Positions 43,101 through 58,100 of a DNA stretch of 64,000 nucleotides are shown in pieces (position 1 is the first letter of the stretch; every line of letters starts with the position of its first letter). Origin of the DNA: Antitrichia curtipendula (lineage: Eukaryota > Streptophyta > Bryopsida > Hypnales > Leucodontaceae); assembly GCA_951230915.1 (NCBI GenBank), contig OX579635.1, forward strand, positions 48,856,001 through 48,920,000, read 5' to 3'. Both the position numbers and the translations under genes were made by a program. The notes below the pieces were generated by a model, which did no database searches, was not told the origin of the DNA, and saw nothing but the letters and a program-made list of their open reading frames with translations.

Positions 43101-46100
43101 TTTTCTAATTCAAGTGGAACGGTATTTTATTGTAATGGGTCTATGTAAATATGGATTGGGATTGGAAATTTTAAATGAAATAGTATCCAAGTTGTTTTGA
43201 GTTCAAGCATTCCACTAGAAAACTTTATTTGTGTAATGGGATCCTCCGAGGGTTTGGGATTGAAATGAAATACTAGTTCCCTTATTTTCTAATTCAAGTG
43301 GAACGGTATTTTATTGTAATGGGTCTATGTAAATATGGATTGGGATTGGAAATTTTAAATGAAATAGTATCCAAGTTGTTTTGAGTTCAAGCATTCCACT
43401 AGAAAACTTTATTTGTGTAATGGGATCCTCCGAGGGTTTGGGATTGAAATGAAAAACTAGTTCCCTTATTTTCTAATTCAAGTGGAACGGTAGTTTATTG
43501 TAATGGGTCTATGTAAATATCGGATGGGATTGAAAATTTCAAATGAAATAGTATCCAAGTTATTTTGAATTCAAGCATTCCATTAGAAAATTTTATTTGT
43601 GTAATGGGATCCTACGAGGGTTTGGGATTGAAATGAAATACTAGTTCCCTTATTTTCGAATTCAAGTGGAACGGTATTTTATTGTAATGGGGATATGTAA
43701 ATATGGATTGGGATTGAAAATTTTAAATGAAATAATATCCAAGTTGTTTTGAAATCAAGCATTCCACTAGAAAACTTTATTTGTGTAACGGGATCCTACG
43801 AGGGTTTGGAATTGAAATGAAATACTAGTTCCTTTATTTTCTAATTCAAGTGGAACGGTATTTTATTGTAATGGGGATATGTAAATATAGGTTGGGATTG
43901 AAATTTTTAAATGAAATAGTATCCAAGTTGTTTTGAAATGAAGCATTCCACTAGAAAACTTTATTTGTGTAATGGGATCCTCCGAGGGTTTGGGATTGAA
44001 ATGAAATACTAGTTCCCTTATTTTCTAATTCAAGTGGAACGGCAGTTTATTGTAATGGGGATATGTAAATATGGATTGGGATTGAAAATTTTAAATGAAA
44101 TAGTATCCAAGTTGTTTTGAAATGAAGCATTCCACTAGAAAACTTTATTTGTGTAATGGGATCCTAAGAGGGTTTGGAATTGAAATGAAATACTATTTCC
44201 CTTATTTTCTAATTCAAGTGGAACGGTATTTTATTGTAATGGGTCTATGTAAATATAGATTGGGATTGAAAATTTTAAATGAAATAATATCCAAGTTGTT
44301 TTGAAATCAAGCATTCCACTAGAAAATTTTATTTGTGTAATGGGATCCTACGAGGGTTTGGGATTGAAATGAAATACTAGTTCCCTTATTTTCTAATTCA
44401 AGTGGAACGGTATTCTATTGTAATGGGGATATGTAAATATAGGTTGGATTGAAAATTTTAAATGAAATAGTATCCAAGTTGTTTTGAATTCAAGGATTCC
44501 ACTAGAAAACTTTATTTGTGTAATGGGATCCTACGAGGGTTTGGGATTGAAATGAAATACTAGTTACCTTATTTTCTAATTCAAGTGGAACAGTATTTTA
44601 TTGTAATGGGGATATGTAAATATAGGTTGGGATTGAAAATTTTAAATGAAATAGTATCCAAGTTGTTTTGATTTCAAGTATTCCACTAGAAAACTTTATT
44701 TGTGTAATGGGATCCTACGAGGGTTTGGGATTGAAATGAAATACTAGTTCCCTTATTTTCTAATTCAAGTGGAACGGTAGTTTATTGTAATGGGGATATG
44801 TAAATATGGATTGGGATTGAAAATTTTAAATGAAATAGTATCCAAGTTGTTTTGAAATCAAGCATTCCACTAGAAAACTTTATTTGTGTAATGGGATCCT
44901 CCGAGGGTTTGGGATTGAAATGAAATACTAGTTCCCTTATTTTCTAATTCAAGTGGAACGGTATTTTATTGTAATGGGTCTATGTAAATATCGGATGGGA
45001 TTGAAAATTTCAAATGAAATAGTATCCAAGTTGTTTTGAAATCAAGCATTCCACTAGAAAACTTTATTTGTGTAACGGGATCCTAAGAGGGTTTGGAATT
45101 GAAATGAAATACTAGTTCCCTTATTTTCTAATTCAAGTGGAACGGTATTTTATTGTAATGGGGATATGTAAATATGGATTGGGATTGAAAATTTTAAATG
45201 AAATAGTATCCAAGTTGTTTTGAGTTCAAGCATTCCACTAGAAAACTTTATTTGTGTAATGGGATCCTCCGAGGGTTTGGGATTGAAATGAAATACTAGT
45301 TCCCTTATTTTCTAATTCAAGTGGAACGGTATTTTATTGTAATGGGGATATGTAAATATGGATTGGGATTGAAAATTTTAAATGAAATAGTATCCAAGTT
45401 GTTTTGAGTTCAAGCATTCCACTAGAAAACTTTATTTGTGTAACGGGATCCTACGAGGATTTGGAATTGAAATGAAATACTAGTTCCCTTATTTTCTAAT
45501 TCAAGTGGAACGGTAGTTTATTGTAATGGGGATATGTAAATATGGATTGGGATTGAAAATTTTAAATGAAATAATATCCAAGTTGTTTTGAAATCAAGCA
45601 TTCCACTAGAAAACTTTATTTGTGTAACGGGATCCTACGAGGATTTGGAATTGAAATGAAATACTAGTTCCCTTATTTTCTAATTCAAGTGGAACGGTAG
45701 TTTATTGTAATGGGGATATGTAAATATGGATTGGGATTGAAAATTTTAAATGAAATAGTATCCAAGTTGTTTTGAAATCAAGCATTCCACTAGAAAACTT
45801 TATTTGTGTAATGGGATCCTAAGAGGGTTTGGAATTGAAATGAAATACTATTTCCCTTATTTTCTAATTCAAGTGGAACGGTATTTTATTGTAATGGGTC
45901 TATGTAAATATGGATTGGGATTGAAAATTTTAAATGAAATAATATCCAAGTTGTTTTGAAATCAAGCATTCCACTAGAAAATTTTATTTGTGTAATGGGA
46001 TCCTACGAGGGTTTGGGATTGAAATGAAATACTAGTTCCCTTATTTTCTAATTCAAGTGGAACGGTAGTTTATTGTAATGGGGATATGTAAATATAGGTT

Positions 46101-47929
46101 GGATTGAAAATTTTAAATGAAATAGTATCCAAGTTGTTTTGAATTCAAGGATTCCACTAGAAAACTTTATTTGTGTAATGGGATCCTACGAGGGTTTGGG
46201 ATTGAAATGAAATACTAGTTCCCTTATTTTCTAATTCAAGTGGAATGGTGTTTTATTGTAATGGGGATATGTAAATATAGATTGGGATTGAAAATTTTAA
46301 ATGAAATAGTATCCAACTTGTTTTGAGTTCAAGCATTCCACTAGAAAACTTTATTTGTGTAATGCGATCCTACGAGGATTTGGGATTGAAATGAAATACT
46401 AGTTCCCTTATTTTCTAATTCAAGTGGAACGGTATTTTATTGTAATGGGGATATGTAAATATGGATTGGGATTGAAAATTTTAAATGAAATAATATCCAA
46501 GTTGTTTTGAAATCAAGCATTCCACTAGAAAACTTTATTTGTGTAATGGGATCCTCCGAGGGTTTGGGATTGAAATGAAATACTAGTTCCCTTATTTTCG
46601 AATTCAAGTGGAACGGTAGTTTATTGTAATGGGGATATGTAAATATGGATTGGGATTGAAAATTTTAAATGAAATAGTATCCAAGTTGTTTTGAAATCAA
46701 GCATTCCACTAGAAAACTTTATTTGTGTAATGGGATCCTACGAGGGTTTGGAATTGAAATGAAATACTAGTTCCCTTATTTTCTAATTCAAGTGGAACGG
46801 TATTTTATTGTAATGGGGATATGTAAATATGGATTGGGATTGAAAATTTTAGATGAAATAGTTTCCAAGTTGTTTTGAATTCAAGCATTCCACTAGAAAA
46901 CTTTATTTGTGTAATGGGATCCTCCGAGGGTTTGGGATTGAAATGAAATACTAGTTTCCTTATTTTCTAATTCAAGTGGAACGGTAGTTTATTGTAATGG
47001 GGATATGTAAATATGGATTGGGATTGAAAATTTTAAATGAAATAGTATCCAAGTTGTTTTGAAATCAAGCATTCCACTAGAAAACTTTATTTGTGTAATG
47101 GGATCCTCCGAGGGTTTGTGATTGAAATGAAATACTAGTTCCCTTATTTTCTAATTCAAGTGGAACGGTATTTTATTGTAATGGGGATATGTAAATATGG
47201 ATTGGCATTGAAAATTTTAAATGAAATAGTATCCAAGTTGTTTTGAATTCAAGCATTCCACTAGAAAACTTTATTTGTGTAATGCGATCCTACGAGGGTT
47301 TGGGATTGAAATGAAATACTAGTTCCCTTATTTTCTAATTCAAGTGGAACGGTATTTTATTGTAATGGGGATATGTAAATATGGATTGGCATTGAAAATT
47401 TTAAATGAAATAGTATCCAAGTTGTTTTGAAATCAAGCATTCCACTAGAAAACTTTATTTGTGTAATGGGATCCTACGAGGGTTTGGGATTGAAATGAAG
47501 TACTAGTTCCCTTATTTTCTAATTCAAGTGGAACGGTATTTTATTGTAATGGGGATATGTAAATATGGATTGGGATTGAAAATTTCAAATGAAATAGTAT
47601 CCAAGTTGTTTTGAATTCAAGCATTCCACTAGAAAACTTTATTTGTGTAATGGGATCCTACGAGGGTTTGGGATTGAAATGAAATACTAGTTCCCTTATT
47701 TTCTAATTCAAGTGGAACGGTATTCTATTGTAATGGGGATATGTAAATATGGATTGGCATTGAAAATTTTAAAAGAAATAGTATCCAAGTTGTTTAGAAA
47801 TCAAGTATTCCACTAGAAAACTTTATTTGTGTAATGGGATCCTCCGAGGGTTTGGGATTGAAATGAAATACTAGTTCCCTTATTTTCTAATTCAAGTGGA
47901 ACGGTATTTTATTGTAATGGGGATATGTA

Positions 47930-50900
47930 AATATGGATTGGGATTGAAAATTTTAAATGAAATAATATCCAAGTTGTTTTGAAATCAAGCATTCCACTAG
48001 AAAACTTTATTTGTGTAATGGGATCCTACGAGGGTTTGGAATTGACATGAAATACTAGTTCCCTTATTTTCTAATTCAAGTGGAACGGTATTTTATTGTA
48101 ATGGGGATATGTAAATATAGGTTGGGATTGAAAATTTCACATGAAATACTATCCAAGTTGTTTTGAGTTCAAGCATTCCACTAGAAAACTTTATTTGTGT
48201 AATGCGATCCTACGAGGGTTTGGGATTGAAATGAAATACTAGTTCCCTTATTTTCTAATTCAAGTGGAACGGTAGTTTATTGTTATGGGGATATGTAAAT
48301 ATGGATTGGGATTGAAAATTTTAAATGAAATAGTATCCAAGTTGTTTTGAAATCAAGCATTCCACTAGAAAACATTATTTGTGTAATGGGATCCTACGAG
48401 GGTTTGGAATTGAAATGAAATACTAGTTCCCTTATTTTCTAATTCAAGTGGAACGGTATTTTATTGTAATGGGTCTATGTAAATATGGATTGGGATTGAA
48501 AATTTTAGATGAAATAGTATCCAAGTTGTTTTGAATTCAAGCATTCCACTAGAAAACTTTATTTGTGTAATGGGATCCTCCGAGGGTTTGGGATTGAAAT
48601 GAAATACTAGTTCCCTTATTTTCTAATTCAAGTGGAACGGTAGTTTATTGTAATGGGGATATGTAAATATGGATTGGGATTGAAAATTTTAAATGAAATA
48701 GTATCCAAGTTGTTTTGAAATCAAGCATTCCACTAGAAAACTTTATTTGTGTAATGGGATCCTCCGAGGGTTTGTGATTGAAATGAAATACTAGTTCCCT
48801 TATTTTCTAATTCAAGTGGAACGGTATTTTATTGTAATGGGGATATGTAAATATGGATTGGCATTGAAAATTTTAAATGAAATAGTATCCAAGTTGTTTT
48901 GAATTCAAGCATTCCACTAGAAAACTTTATTTGTGTAATGCGATCCTACGAGGGTTTGGGATTGAAATGAAATACTAGTTCCCTTATTTTCTAATTCAAG
49001 TGGAACGGTATTTTATTGTAATGGGGATATGTAAATATGGATTGGCATTGAAAATTTTAAATGAAATAGTATCCAAGTTGTTTTGAAATCAAGCATTCCA
49101 CTAGAAAACTTTATTTGTGTAATGGGATCCTACGAGGGTTTGGGATTGAAATGAAGTACTAGTTCCCTTATTTTCTAATTCAAGTGGAACGGTATTTTAT
49201 TGTAATGGGGATATGTAAATATGGATTGGCATTGAAAATTTCAAATGAAATAGTATCCAAGTTGTTTTGAATTCAAGCATTCCACTAGAAAACTTTATTT
49301 GTGTAATGGGATCCTACGAGGGTTTGGGATTGAAATGAAATACTAGTTCCCTTATTTTCTAATTCAAGTGGAACGGTATTTTATTGTAATGGGGATATGT
49401 AAATATGGATTGGCATTGAAAATTTTAAATGAAATAGTATCCAAGTTGTTTTGAAATCAAGCATTCCACTAGAAAACTTTATTTGTGTAATGGGATCCTA
49501 CGAGGGTTTGGGATTGAAATGAAGTACTAGTTCCCTGATTTTCTAATTCAAGTGGAACGGTATTTTATTGTAATGGGGATATGTAAATATGGATTGGCAT
49601 TGAAAATTTTAAATGAAATAGTATCCAAGTTGTTTTGAATTCAAGCATTCCACTAGAAAACTTTATTTGTGTAACGGGATCCTACGAGGGTTTGGAATTG
49701 ACATGAAATACTAGTTCCCTTATTTTCTAATTCAAGTGGAACGGTATTTTATTGTAATGGGGATATGTAAATATGGATTGGCATTGAAAATTTTAAAAGA
49801 AATAGTATCCAAGTTGTTTAGAAATCAAGTATTCCACTAGAAAACTTTATTTGTGTAATGGGATCCTCCGAGGGTTTGGGATTGAAATGAAATACTAGTT
49901 CCCTTATTTTCTAATTCAAGTGGAACGATATTTTATTGTAATGGGTCTATGTAAATATGGATTGGGATTGAAAATTTTAAATGAAATAATATCCAAGTTG
50001 TTTTGAAATCAAGCATTCCACTAGAAAACTTTATTTGTGTAATGGGATCCTACGAGGGTTTGGAATTGACATGAAATACTAGTTCCCTTATTTTCTAATT
50101 CAAGTGGAACGGTATTTTATTGTAATGGGGATATGTAAATATGGATTGGCATTGAAAATTTTAAATGAAATAGTATCCAAGTTGTTTTGAAATCAAGTAT
50201 TCCACTAGAAAACTTTATTTGTGTAATGGGATCCTACGAGGGTTTGGGATTGAAATGAAATACTAGTTCCCTTATTTTCTAATTCAAGTGGAACGGTATT
50301 TTATTGTAATGGGGATATGTAAATATGGATTGGGATTGAAAATTTCAAATGAAATAGTATCCAAGTTGTTTTGAGTTCAAGCATTCCACTAGAAAACTTT
50401 ATTTGTGTAATGGGATCCTACGAGGGTTTGGGATTGACATGAAATACTAGTTCCCTTATTTTCTAATTCAAGTGGAACGGTATTTTATTGTAATGGGGAT
50501 ATGTAAATATAGGTTGGGATTGAAAATTTCACATGAAATACTATCCAAGTTGTTTTGAGTTCAAGCATTCCACTAGAAAACTTTATTTGTGTAATGCGAT
50601 CCTACGAGGGTTTGGGATTGAAATGAAATACTAGTTCCCTTATTTTCTAATTCAAGTGGAACGGTTTTTTATTGTAATGGGGATATGTAAATATGGATTG
50701 GCATTGAAAATTTTAAAAGAAATAGTATCCAAGTTGTTTTGAAATCAAGTATTCCACTAGAAAACTTTATTTGTGTAATGGGATCCTCCGAGGGTTTGGG
50801 ATTGAAATGAAATACTAGTTCCCTTATTTTCTAATTCAAGTGGAACGGTAGTTTATTGTAATGGGTCTATGTAAATATGGATTGGGATTGAAAATTTTAG

Positions 50901-53900
50901 ATGAAATAGTATCCAAGTTGTTTTGAATTCAAGCATTCCACTAGAAAACTTTATTTGTGTAATGGGATCCTCCGAGGGTTTGGGATTGAAATGAAATACT
51001 AGTTCCCTTATTTTCTAATTCAAGTGGAACGGTAGTTTATTGTAATGGGGATATGTAAATATGGATTGGGATTGAAAATTTTAAATGAAATAGTATCCAA
51101 GTTGTTTTGAAATCAAGCATTCCACTAGAAAACTTTATTTGTGTAATGGGATCCTCCGAGGGTTTGTGATTGAAATGAAATACTAGTTCCCTTATTTTCT
51201 AATTCAAGTGGAACGGTATTTTATTGTAATGGGGATATGTAAATATGGATTGGCATTGAAAATTTTAAATGAAATAGTATCCAAGTTGTTTTGAATTCAA
51301 GCATTCCACTAGAAAACTTTATTTGTGTAATGCGATCCTACGAGGGTTTGGGATTGAAATGAAATACTAGTTCCCTTATTTTCTAATTCAAGTGGAACGG
51401 TATTTTATTGTAATGGGGATATGTAAATATGGATTGGCATTGAAAATTTTAAATGAAATAGTATCCAAGTTGTTTTGAAATCAAGCATTCCACTAGAAAA
51501 CTTTATTTGTGTAATGGGATCCTACGAGGGTTTGGGATTGAAATGAAGTACTAGTTCCCTTATTTTCTAATTCAAGTGGAACGGTATTTTATTGTAATGG
51601 GGATATGTAAATATGGATTGGCATTGAAAATTTCAAATGAAATAGTATCCAAGTTGTTTTGAATTCAAGCATTCCACTAGAAAACTTTATTTGTGTAATG
51701 GGATCCTACGAGGGTTTGGGATTGAAATGAAATACTAGTTCCCTTATTTTCTAATTCAAGTGGAACGGTATTTTATTGTAATGGGTCTATGTAAATATGG
51801 ATTGGGATTGAAAATTTTAAATGAAATAATATCCAAGTTGTTTTGAAATCAAGCATTCCACTAGAAAACTTTATTTGTGTAATGGGATCCTACGAGGGTT
51901 TGGAATTGACATGAAATACTAGTTCCCTTATTTTCTAATTCAAGTGGAACGGTATTTTATTGTAATGGGGATATGTAAATATAGGTTGGGATTGAAAATT
52001 TCACATGAAATACTATCCAAGTTGTTTTGAGTTCAAGCATTCCACTAGAAAACTTTATTTGTGTAATGCGATCCTACGAGGGTTTGGGATTGAAATGAAA
52101 TACTAGTTCCCTTATTTTCTAATTCAAGTGGAACGGTAGTTTATTGTTATGGGGATATGTAAATATGGATTGGGATTGAAAATTTTAAATGAAATAGTAT
52201 CCAAGTTGTTTTGAAATCAAGCATTCCACTAGAAAACATTATTTGTGTAATGGGATCCTACGAGGGTTTGGAATTGAAATGAAATACTAGTTCCCTTATT
52301 TTCTAATTCAAGTGGAACGGTATTTTATTGTAATGGGTCTATGTAAATATGGATTGGGATTGAAAATTTTAGATGAAATAGTATCCAAGTTGTTTTGAAT
52401 TCAAGCATTCCACTAGAAAACTTTATTTGTGTAATGGGATCCTCCGAGGGTTTGGGATTGAAATGAAATACTAGTTCCCTTATTTTCTAATTCAAGTGGA
52501 ACGGTAGTTTATTGTAATGGGGATATGTAAATATGGATTGGGATTGAAAATTTTAAATGAAATAGTATCCAAGTTGTTTTGAAATCAAGCATTCCACTAG
52601 AAAACTTTATTTGTGTAATGGGATCCTCCGAGGGTTTGTGATTGAAATGAAATACTAGTTCCCTTATTTTCTAATTCAAGTGGAACGGTATTTTATTGTA
52701 ATGGGGATATGTAAATATGGATTGGCATTGAAAATTTTAAATGAAATAGTATCCAAGTTGTTTTGAATTCAAGCATTCCACTAGAAAACTTTATTTGTGT
52801 AATGCGATCCTACGAGGGTTTGGGATTGAAATGAAATACTAGTTCCCTTATTTTCTAATTCAAGTGGAACGGTATTTTATTGTAATGGGGATATGTAAAT
52901 ATGGATTGGCATTGAAAATTTTAAATGAAATAGTATCCAAGTTGTTTTGAAATCAAGCATTCCACTAGAAAACTTTATTTGTGTAATGGGATCCTACGAG
53001 GGTTTGGGATTGAAATGAAGTACTAGTTCCCTTATTTTCTAATTCAAGTGGAACGGTATTTTATTGTAATGGGGATATGTAAATATGGATTGGCATTGAA
53101 AATTTCAAATGAAATAGTATCCAAGTTGTTTTGAATTCAAGCATTCCACTAGAAAACTTTATTTGTGTAATGGGATCCTACGAGGGTTTGGGATTGAAAT
53201 GAAATACTAGTTCCCTTATTTTCTAATTCAAGTGGAACGGTATTTTATTGTAATGGGGATATGTAAATATGGATTGGCATTGAAAATTTTAAATGAAATA
53301 GTATCCAAGTTGTTTTGAAATCAAGCATTCCACTAGAAAACTTTATTTGTGTAATGGGATCCTACGAGGGTTTGGGATTGAAATGAAGTACTAGTTCCCT
53401 GATTTTCTAATTCAAGTGGAACGGTATTTTATTGTAATGGGGATATGTAAATATGGATTGGCATTGAAAATTTTAAATGAAATAGTATCCAAGTTGTTTT
53501 GAATTCAAGCATTCCACTAGAAAACTTTATTTGTGTAACGGGATCCTACGAGGGTTTGGAATTGACATGAAATACTAGTTCCCTTATTTTCTAATTCAAG
53601 TGGAACGGTATTTTATTGTAATGGGGATATGTAAATATGGATTGGCATTGAAAATTTTAAAAGAAATAGTATCCAAGTTGTTTAGAAATCAAGTATTCCA
53701 CTAGAAAACTTTATTTGTGTAATGGGATCCTCCGAGGGTTTGGGATTGAAATGAAATACTAGTTCCCTTATTTTCTAATTCAAGTGGAACGATATTTTAT
53801 TGTAATGGGTCTATGTAAATATGGATTGGGATTGAAAATTTTAAATGAAATAATATCCAAGTTGTTTTGAAATCAAGCATTCCACTAGAAAACTTTATTT

Positions 53901-55190
53901 GTGTAATGGGATCCTACGAGGGTTTGGAATTGACATGAAATACTAGTTCCCTTATTTTCTAATTCAAGTGGAACGGTATTTTATTGTAATGGGGATATGT
54001 AAATATGGATTGGCATTGAAAATTTTAAATGAAATAGTATCCAAGTTGTTTTGAAATCAAGTATTCCACTAGAAAACTTTATTTGTGTAATGGGATCCTA
54101 CGAGGGTTTGGGATTGAAATGAAATACTAGTTCCCTTATTTTCTAATTCAAGTGGAACGGTATTTTATTGTAATGGGGATATGTAAATATGGATTGGGAT
54201 TGAAAATTTCAAATGAAATAGTATCCAAGTTGTTTTGAGTTCAAGCATTCCACTAGAAAACTTTATTTGTGTAATGGGATCCTACGAGGGTTTGGGATTG
54301 ACATGAAATACTAGTTCCCTTATTTTCTAATTCAAGTGGAACGGTATTTTATTGTAATGGGGATATGTAAATATAGGTTGGGATTGAAAATTTCACATGA
54401 AATACTATCCAAGTTGTTTTGAGTTCAAGCATTCCACTAGAAAACTTTATTTGTGTAATGCGATCCTACGAGGGTTTGGGATTGAAATGAAATACTAGTT
54501 CCCTTATTTTCTAATTCAAGTGGAACGGTTTTTTATTGTAATGGGGATATGTAAATATGGATTGGCATTGAAAATTTTAAAAGAAATAGTATCCAAGTTG
54601 TTTTGAAATCAAGTATTCCACTAGAAAACTTTATTTGTGTAATGGGATCCTCCGAGGGTTTGGGATTGAAATGAAATACTAGTTCCCTTATTTTCTAATT
54701 CAAGTGGAACGGTAGTTTATTGTAATGGGTCTATGTAAATATGGATTGGGATTGAAAATTTTAGATGAAATAGTATCCAAGTTGTTTTGAATTCAAGCAT
54801 TCCACTAGAAAACTTTATTTGTGTAATGGGATCCTCCGAGGGTTTGGGATTGAAATGAAATACTAGTTCCCTTATTTTCTAATTCAAGTGGAACGATATT
54901 TTATTGTAATGGGGATATGTAAATATGGATTGGGATTGAAAATTTTAAATGAAATAGTATCCAAGTTGTTTTGAAATCAAGCATTCCACTAGAAAACTTT
55001 ATTTGTGTAATGGGATCCTCCGAGGGTTTGTGATTGAAATGAAATACTAGTTCCCTTATTTTCTAATTCAAGTGGAACGGTATTTTATTGTAATGGGGAT
55101 ATGTAAATATGGATTGGCATTGAAAATTTTAAATGAAATAGTATCCAAGTTGTTTTGAATTCAAGCATTCCACTAGAAAACTTTATTTGT
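47930..55190 (+). repeat. 21-monomer higher-order repeat (3864 bp), nearly two copies
   Basis: Private variants recur at exactly 3864 bp: TTGTTATGGGG at 48281 and 52145, TTCCCTGATTTTC near 49535 and 53399, TTTGTGATTG at 48771 and 52635 and at 51163 and 55027, and ACGGTTTTTT at 50661 and 54525. 3864 is 21 times 184. The match begins after about 47925 (GGGGATATG against GGGTCTATG differ there) and fails near 55190. Confidence 0.85.
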
Positions 55191-58100
55191 GTAATGGGAT
55201 CCTACGAGGGTTTGGGATTGAAATGAAATACTAGTTCCCTTATTTTCTAATTCAAGTGGAACGGTATTTTATTGTAATGGGGATATGTAAATATGGATTG
55301 GGATTGAAAATTTCAAATGAAATAGTATCCAAGTTGTTTTGAGTTCAAGCATTCCACTAGAAAACTTTATTTGTGTAATGGGATCCTACGAGGGTTTGGG
55401 ATTGACATGAAATACTAGTTCCCTTATTTTCTAATTCAAGTGGAACGGTATTTTATTGTAATGGGGATATGTAAATATAGGTTGGGATTGAAAATTTCAC
55501 ATGAAATACTATCCAAGTTGTTTTGAGTTCAAGCATTCCACTAGAAAACTTTATTTGTGTAATGCGATCCTACGAGGGTTTGGGATTGAAATGAAATACT
55601 AGTTCCCTTATTTTCTAATTCAAGTGGAACGGTTTTTTATTGTAATGGGGATATGTAAATATGGATTGGCATTGAAAATTTTAAAAGAAATAGTATCCAA
55701 GTTGTTTTGAAATCAAGTATTCCACTAGAAAACTTTATTTGTGTAATGGGATCCTCCGAGGGTTTGGGATTGAAATGAAATACTAGTTCCCTTATTTTCT
55801 AATTCAAGTGGAACGGTAGTTTATTGTAATGGGTCTATGTAAATATGGATTGGGATTGAAAATTTTAGATGAAATAGTATCCAAGTTGTTTTGAATTCAA
55901 GCATTCCACTAGAAAACTTTATTTGTGTAATGGGATCCTCCGAGGGTTTGGGATTGAAATGAAATACTAGTTCCCTTATTTTCTAATTCAAGTGGAACGG
56001 TAGTTTATTGTAATGGGGATATGTAAATATGGATTGGGATTGAAAATTTTAAATGAAATAGTATCCAAGTTGTTTTGAAATCAAGCATTCCACTAGAAAA
56101 CTTTATTTGTGTAATGGGATCCTCCGAGGGTTTGTGATTGAAATGAAATACTAGTTCCCTTATTTTCTAATTCAAGTGGAACGGTATTTTATTGTAATGG
56201 GGATATGTAAATATGGATTGGCATTGAAAATTTTAAATGAAATAGTATCCAAGTTGTTTTGAATTCAAGCATTCCACTAGAAAACTTTATTTGTGTAATG
56301 CGATCCTACGAGGGTTTGGGATTGAAATGAAATACTAGTTCCCTTATTTTCTAATTCAAGTGGAACGGTATTTTATTGTAATGGGGATATGTAAATATGG
56401 ATTGGCATTGAAAATTTTAAATGAAATAGTATCCAAGTTGTTTTGAAATCAAGCATTCCACTAGAAAACTTTATTTGTGTAATGGGATCCTACGAGGGTT
56501 TGGGATTGAAATGAAGTACTAGTTCCCTTATTTTCTAATTCAAGTGGAACGGTATTTTATTGTAATGGGGATATGTAAATATGGATTGGCATTGAAAATT
56601 TCAAATGAAATAGTATCCAAGTTGTTTTGAATTCAAGCATTCCACTAGAAAACTTTATTTGTGTAATGGGATCCTACGAGGGTTTGGGATTGAAATGAAA
56701 TACTAGTTCCCTTATATTCTAATTCAAGTGGAACGGTATTTTATTGTAATGGGTCTATGTAAATATGGATTGGGATTGAAAATTTTAAATGAAATAATAT
56801 CCAAGTTGTTTTGAAATCAAGCATTCCACTAGAAAACTTTATTTGTGTAATGGGATCCTACGAGGGTTTGGAATTGACATGAAATACTAGTTCCCTTATT
56901 TTCTAATTCAAGTGGAACGGTATTTTATTGTAATGGGGATATGTAAATATGGATTGGCATTGAAAATTTTAAATGAAATAGTATCCAAGTTGTTTTGAAA
57001 TCAAGTATTCCACTAGAAAACTTTATTTGTGTAATGGGATCCTACGAGGGTTTGGGATTGAAATGAAATACTAGTTCCCTTATTTTCTAATTCAAGTGGA
57101 ACGGTATTTTATTGTAATGGGGATATGTAAATATGGATTGGGATTGAAAATTTCAAATGAAATAGTATCCAAGTTGTTTTGAGTTCAAGCATTCCACTAG
57201 AAAACTTTATTTGTGTAATGGGATCCTACGAGGGTTTGGGATTGACATGAAATACTAGTTCCCTTATTTTCTAATTCAAGTGGAACGGTATTTTATTGTA
57301 ATGGGGATATGTAAATATAGGTTGGGATTGAAAATTTCACATGAAATACTATCCAAGTTGTTTTGAGTTGAAGCATTCCACTAGAAAACTTTATTTGTGT
57401 AATGCGATCCTACGAGGGTTTGGGATTGAAATGAAATACTAGTTCCCTTATTTTCTAATTCAAGTGGAACGGTTTTTTATTGTAATGGGGATATGTAAAT
57501 ATGGATTGGCATTGAAAATTTTAAAAGAAATAGTATCCAAGTTGTTTTGAAATCAAGTATTCCACTAGAAAACTTTATTTGTGTAATGGGATCCTCCGAG
57601 GGTTTGGGATTGAAATGAAATACTAGTTCCCTTATTTTCTAATTCAAGTGGAACGGTAGTTTATTGTAATGGGTCTATGTAAATATGGATTGGGATTGAA
57701 AATTTTAGATGAAATAGTATCCAAGTTGTTTTGAATTCAAGCATTCCACTAGAAAACTTTATTTGTGTAATGGGATCCTCCGAGGGTTTGGGATTGAAAT
57801 GAAATACTAGTTCCCTTATTTTCTAATTCAAGTGGAACGGTAGTTTATTGTAATGGGGATATGTAAATATGGATTGGGATTGAAAATTTTAAATGAAATA
57901 GTATCCAAGTTGTTTTGAAATCAAGCATTCCACTAGAAAACTTTATTTGTGTAATGGGATCCTCCGAGGGTTTGTGATTGAAATGAAATACTAGTTCCCT
58001 TATTTTCTAATTCAAGTGGAACGGTATTTTATTGTAATGGGGATATGTAAATATGGATTGGCATTGAAAATTTTAAATGAAATAGTATCCAAGTTGTTTT

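Noticed and set aside
44122..44304. 60-codon frame within the satellite
   Set aside because: It exists in one monomer combination only and is abolished by variants in neighbouring monomers.
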